Source: Mycosarcoma maydis
Taxonomy: Eukaryota; Basidiomycota; Ustilaginomycetes; Ustilaginales
DNA: 64,000 nucleotides
Assembly (NCBI RefSeq): GCF_000328475.2
Contig: NC_026484.1
Coordinates: forward strand, 310,001 to 374,000
Direction: 5' to 3'
The notes under the pieces are model-generated. The model had not been told where the DNA came from. It saw only the letters and a list, made by a program, of their open reading frames with translations, and ran no database searches. The translations under genes and the position numbers were made by a program. This document shows, in pieces, positions 63,701-64,000 of this stretch (within the stretch, counting starts at the first letter, position 1; every line of letters starts with the position of its first letter).

Positions 63701-64000
63701 ATTCGACCTTGAGCTCAACCGTCTGCAGAGCCGGAATCGCCACCTCGTCTCGATACATGCTGAGCACCTTGGAGACGAAGCGAAGATCGACGCGCGCGGT
63801 CAGCTCGGATCGGTTGGTGACCGAGATGTTGGCCGACTTGCGTGTGCCGACCTGCACTTCACCCAGATCGATCATCTTGGGCGCGATCGAGATGAAAGAG
63901 GTGCAGGTGCGGCTATGACAGACAATCGTCCTACGTTCGCGACCTCCGCGACTTCGCATGTTGGCAAGACGCGCACGAGAGTAATCAAGCGAAACGCGGA
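60798..64000 (-). CDS. Large ASH/MSP-type beta-domain protein (5' end beyond right edge)
   Basis: The minus-strand frame is open from the right window edge to a stop at 60798, at least 1066 residues. The first in-window ATG is at 63959, but codons upstream (R-V-S-L-D-Y-S-R-A-R-L-A-N) read as coding, so the true start is outside. Immunoglobulin-like modules of the ASH/MSP kind are suggested by ISIAPKMIDLGEVQVGTRKS, NYVDFGDVDINSMRMRTFTI, PHINFGHMEKGDSKTRKILI and F-A-V-D-P-G-A-I-N-F-G-A-C-T-P-G, each a V/I-x-F-G-x-V/C...G strand pattern followed by N-x-T/S. A long charged low-complexity linker (about 200-560) separates N- and C-terminal modules. A predicted coiled coil (EEEEIENLSQKLKIANRKGN) lies near the C-terminus. 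Such modules occur in centrosome/cilium and cytoskeletal proteins; here a structural or septum/spindle role is guesswork. Confidence 0.75.
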   Translation of the reverse strand, partial: RVSLDYSRARLANMRSRGGRERRTIVCHSRTCTSFISIAPKMIDLGEVQVGTRKSANISVTNRSELTARVDLRFVSKVLSMYRDEVAIPALQTVELKVESFPRRVNETYRKQITVANLLNRQGDQIFEVRSRNVDKQRISFHSLFYRILTPTGANYVDFGDVDINSMRMRTFTIENVSDKKLSLELSPAHPEDVTLYIKAPPADASHESSPKLEAKAAVSKYSETQLNEPQASSAETAEGTNPGRVNGGLSMTKSSKPLIKGADLKERFLETISVDSPTSMRTENASWRLAQKHSHYRKKEDGSAVSTQRKTHASGKSKPNINLLSALKKGGKGRITVGYGKTVTFKDRSLISEFEYLDLATGPPVDAKRIPAKSKKYALLENITTGGKAKSLGQTTGAKHAADDDSSNGGSVKSKAGSKFKASQNAKDKATEVRPEPGSLSPNATASKVASTVPRLPSPLANDIIAHSASQCRTVTKHTPHAGTGAASKSQPASAIRHHGKSSKEGKTGDASARVHFSPALTGKRKAPPVLSNPVDVSRMSIEDLLAAVEAQTSMLSTFFLGSPDAEEQFVRAEINLRRELQSSIDTGKLIPLEVLAVAPRSEGQVIAIYHPSGSTRPHIQGTARKQDSRIFMRLIDFDLGVVQRSEEFSGMAELEADELPVRDLMLRSNTCRSLLELGQPHINFGHMEKGDSKTRKILIQNRSEWALRYCIRKSGSIASGDIKLSSGRYGVVPGYGKREVEFVFSPSMSGPFQEKLVVENVADRDNDQTVVLKANVRKTPNFAVDPGAINFGACTPGKLSTPESFVLTNTTAKSRSFVIAIDSHDLLHQRCLIDVGLSTASDDQVRGTLSKEEEEEIENLSQKLKIANRKGNTDKVKKYEERLTALGVKVPSLSSSASASADDAPPVVSSSENAAANSVQVDGETGKQEDSRRATEGEPAANAAATVSSAATAGIDRAKELKRISSTVTCSLSPNQSIRLILRVRPSAVQSAIPSNTSDPADRRTQDKSGMEEVSVPVKVHEVKNQDETKTVVLMATVEFDLPKCGSDDQEVFPADAVIFSSSE

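Overview
This 64 kb window is nuclear DNA of a basidiomycete, most probably a smut fungus (Ustilaginomycotina, Ustilaginaceae-like). The reasons are compact genes that are mostly intronless or carry short GT-AG introns of about 75-120 nt, GC-rich and strongly biased codons, fungal-specific families (a MAG-like secreted protein, siroheme sulfite reductase with a flavodoxin domain, CWH43, NOP9, LAG1), and intergenic DNA full of a short ATTCACG/CGTGAAT heptamer. I cannot fix the species. No virus, plasmid, CRISPR array, rRNA or convincing tRNA was found. One assembly gap of 100 N lies at 8495-8594.

Layout. 1-5 kb: two tandem minus-strand copies of a GYPLW/GDVG-motif family best known to me from mushrooms; the first runs off the left edge, the second carries a net 1-nt frameshift. 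7.7-11.8 kb: VPS39/VAM6 (HOPS subunit), interrupted by the gap. 12.3-14.9 kb: a one-frame fusion of a Dus2-type tRNA dihydrouridine synthase with a PNPOx-like (Alr4036 type) flavin-binding domain. 15.8-17.8 kb: a Tfc7/tau55-like histidine phosphatase convergent with a secreted MAG-like protein. 20.2-24.7 kb: sulfite reductase beta subunit. 25-26 kb: a HAD sugar/glycerol phosphatase. 28.5-29.1 kb: ribosomal protein L13. 30.6-33 kb: a Gly/Ser-repeat secreted protein with a split signal-peptide exon. 33.4-36.2 kb: a mitochondrial DUF1279 protein and a Mid2/SKG6-like cell-surface protein. 38.6-41.5 kb: ceramide synthase (LAG1) and the GINS subunit SLD5 (four exons, assembled by hand). 41.9-45.4 kb: a large disordered orphan. 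48.8-52.7 kb: CWH43 (seven exons, assembled by hand). 53.3-56.1 kb: NOP9. 56.3-59 kb: a second disordered orphan. 59.8-60.1 kb: a 55-residue spliced membrane protein. 60.8-64 kb: a large ASH/MSP-type beta-domain protein whose start lies outside the window.

The genes are ordinary housekeeping and cell-surface genes, not an operon-like system. Functional links are limited: LAG1 makes ceramide and CWH43 puts ceramide on GPI anchors; several products (MAG-like, Gly/Ser-repeat, Mid2-like) are secreted or at the cell surface; SLD5, NOP9, L13 and Dus2 serve replication, ribosome and tRNA biology. The most unusual signals are the intergenic heptamer, the Dus2-flavoprotein fusion, the tandem GYPLW-family pair and the tiny spliced gene.
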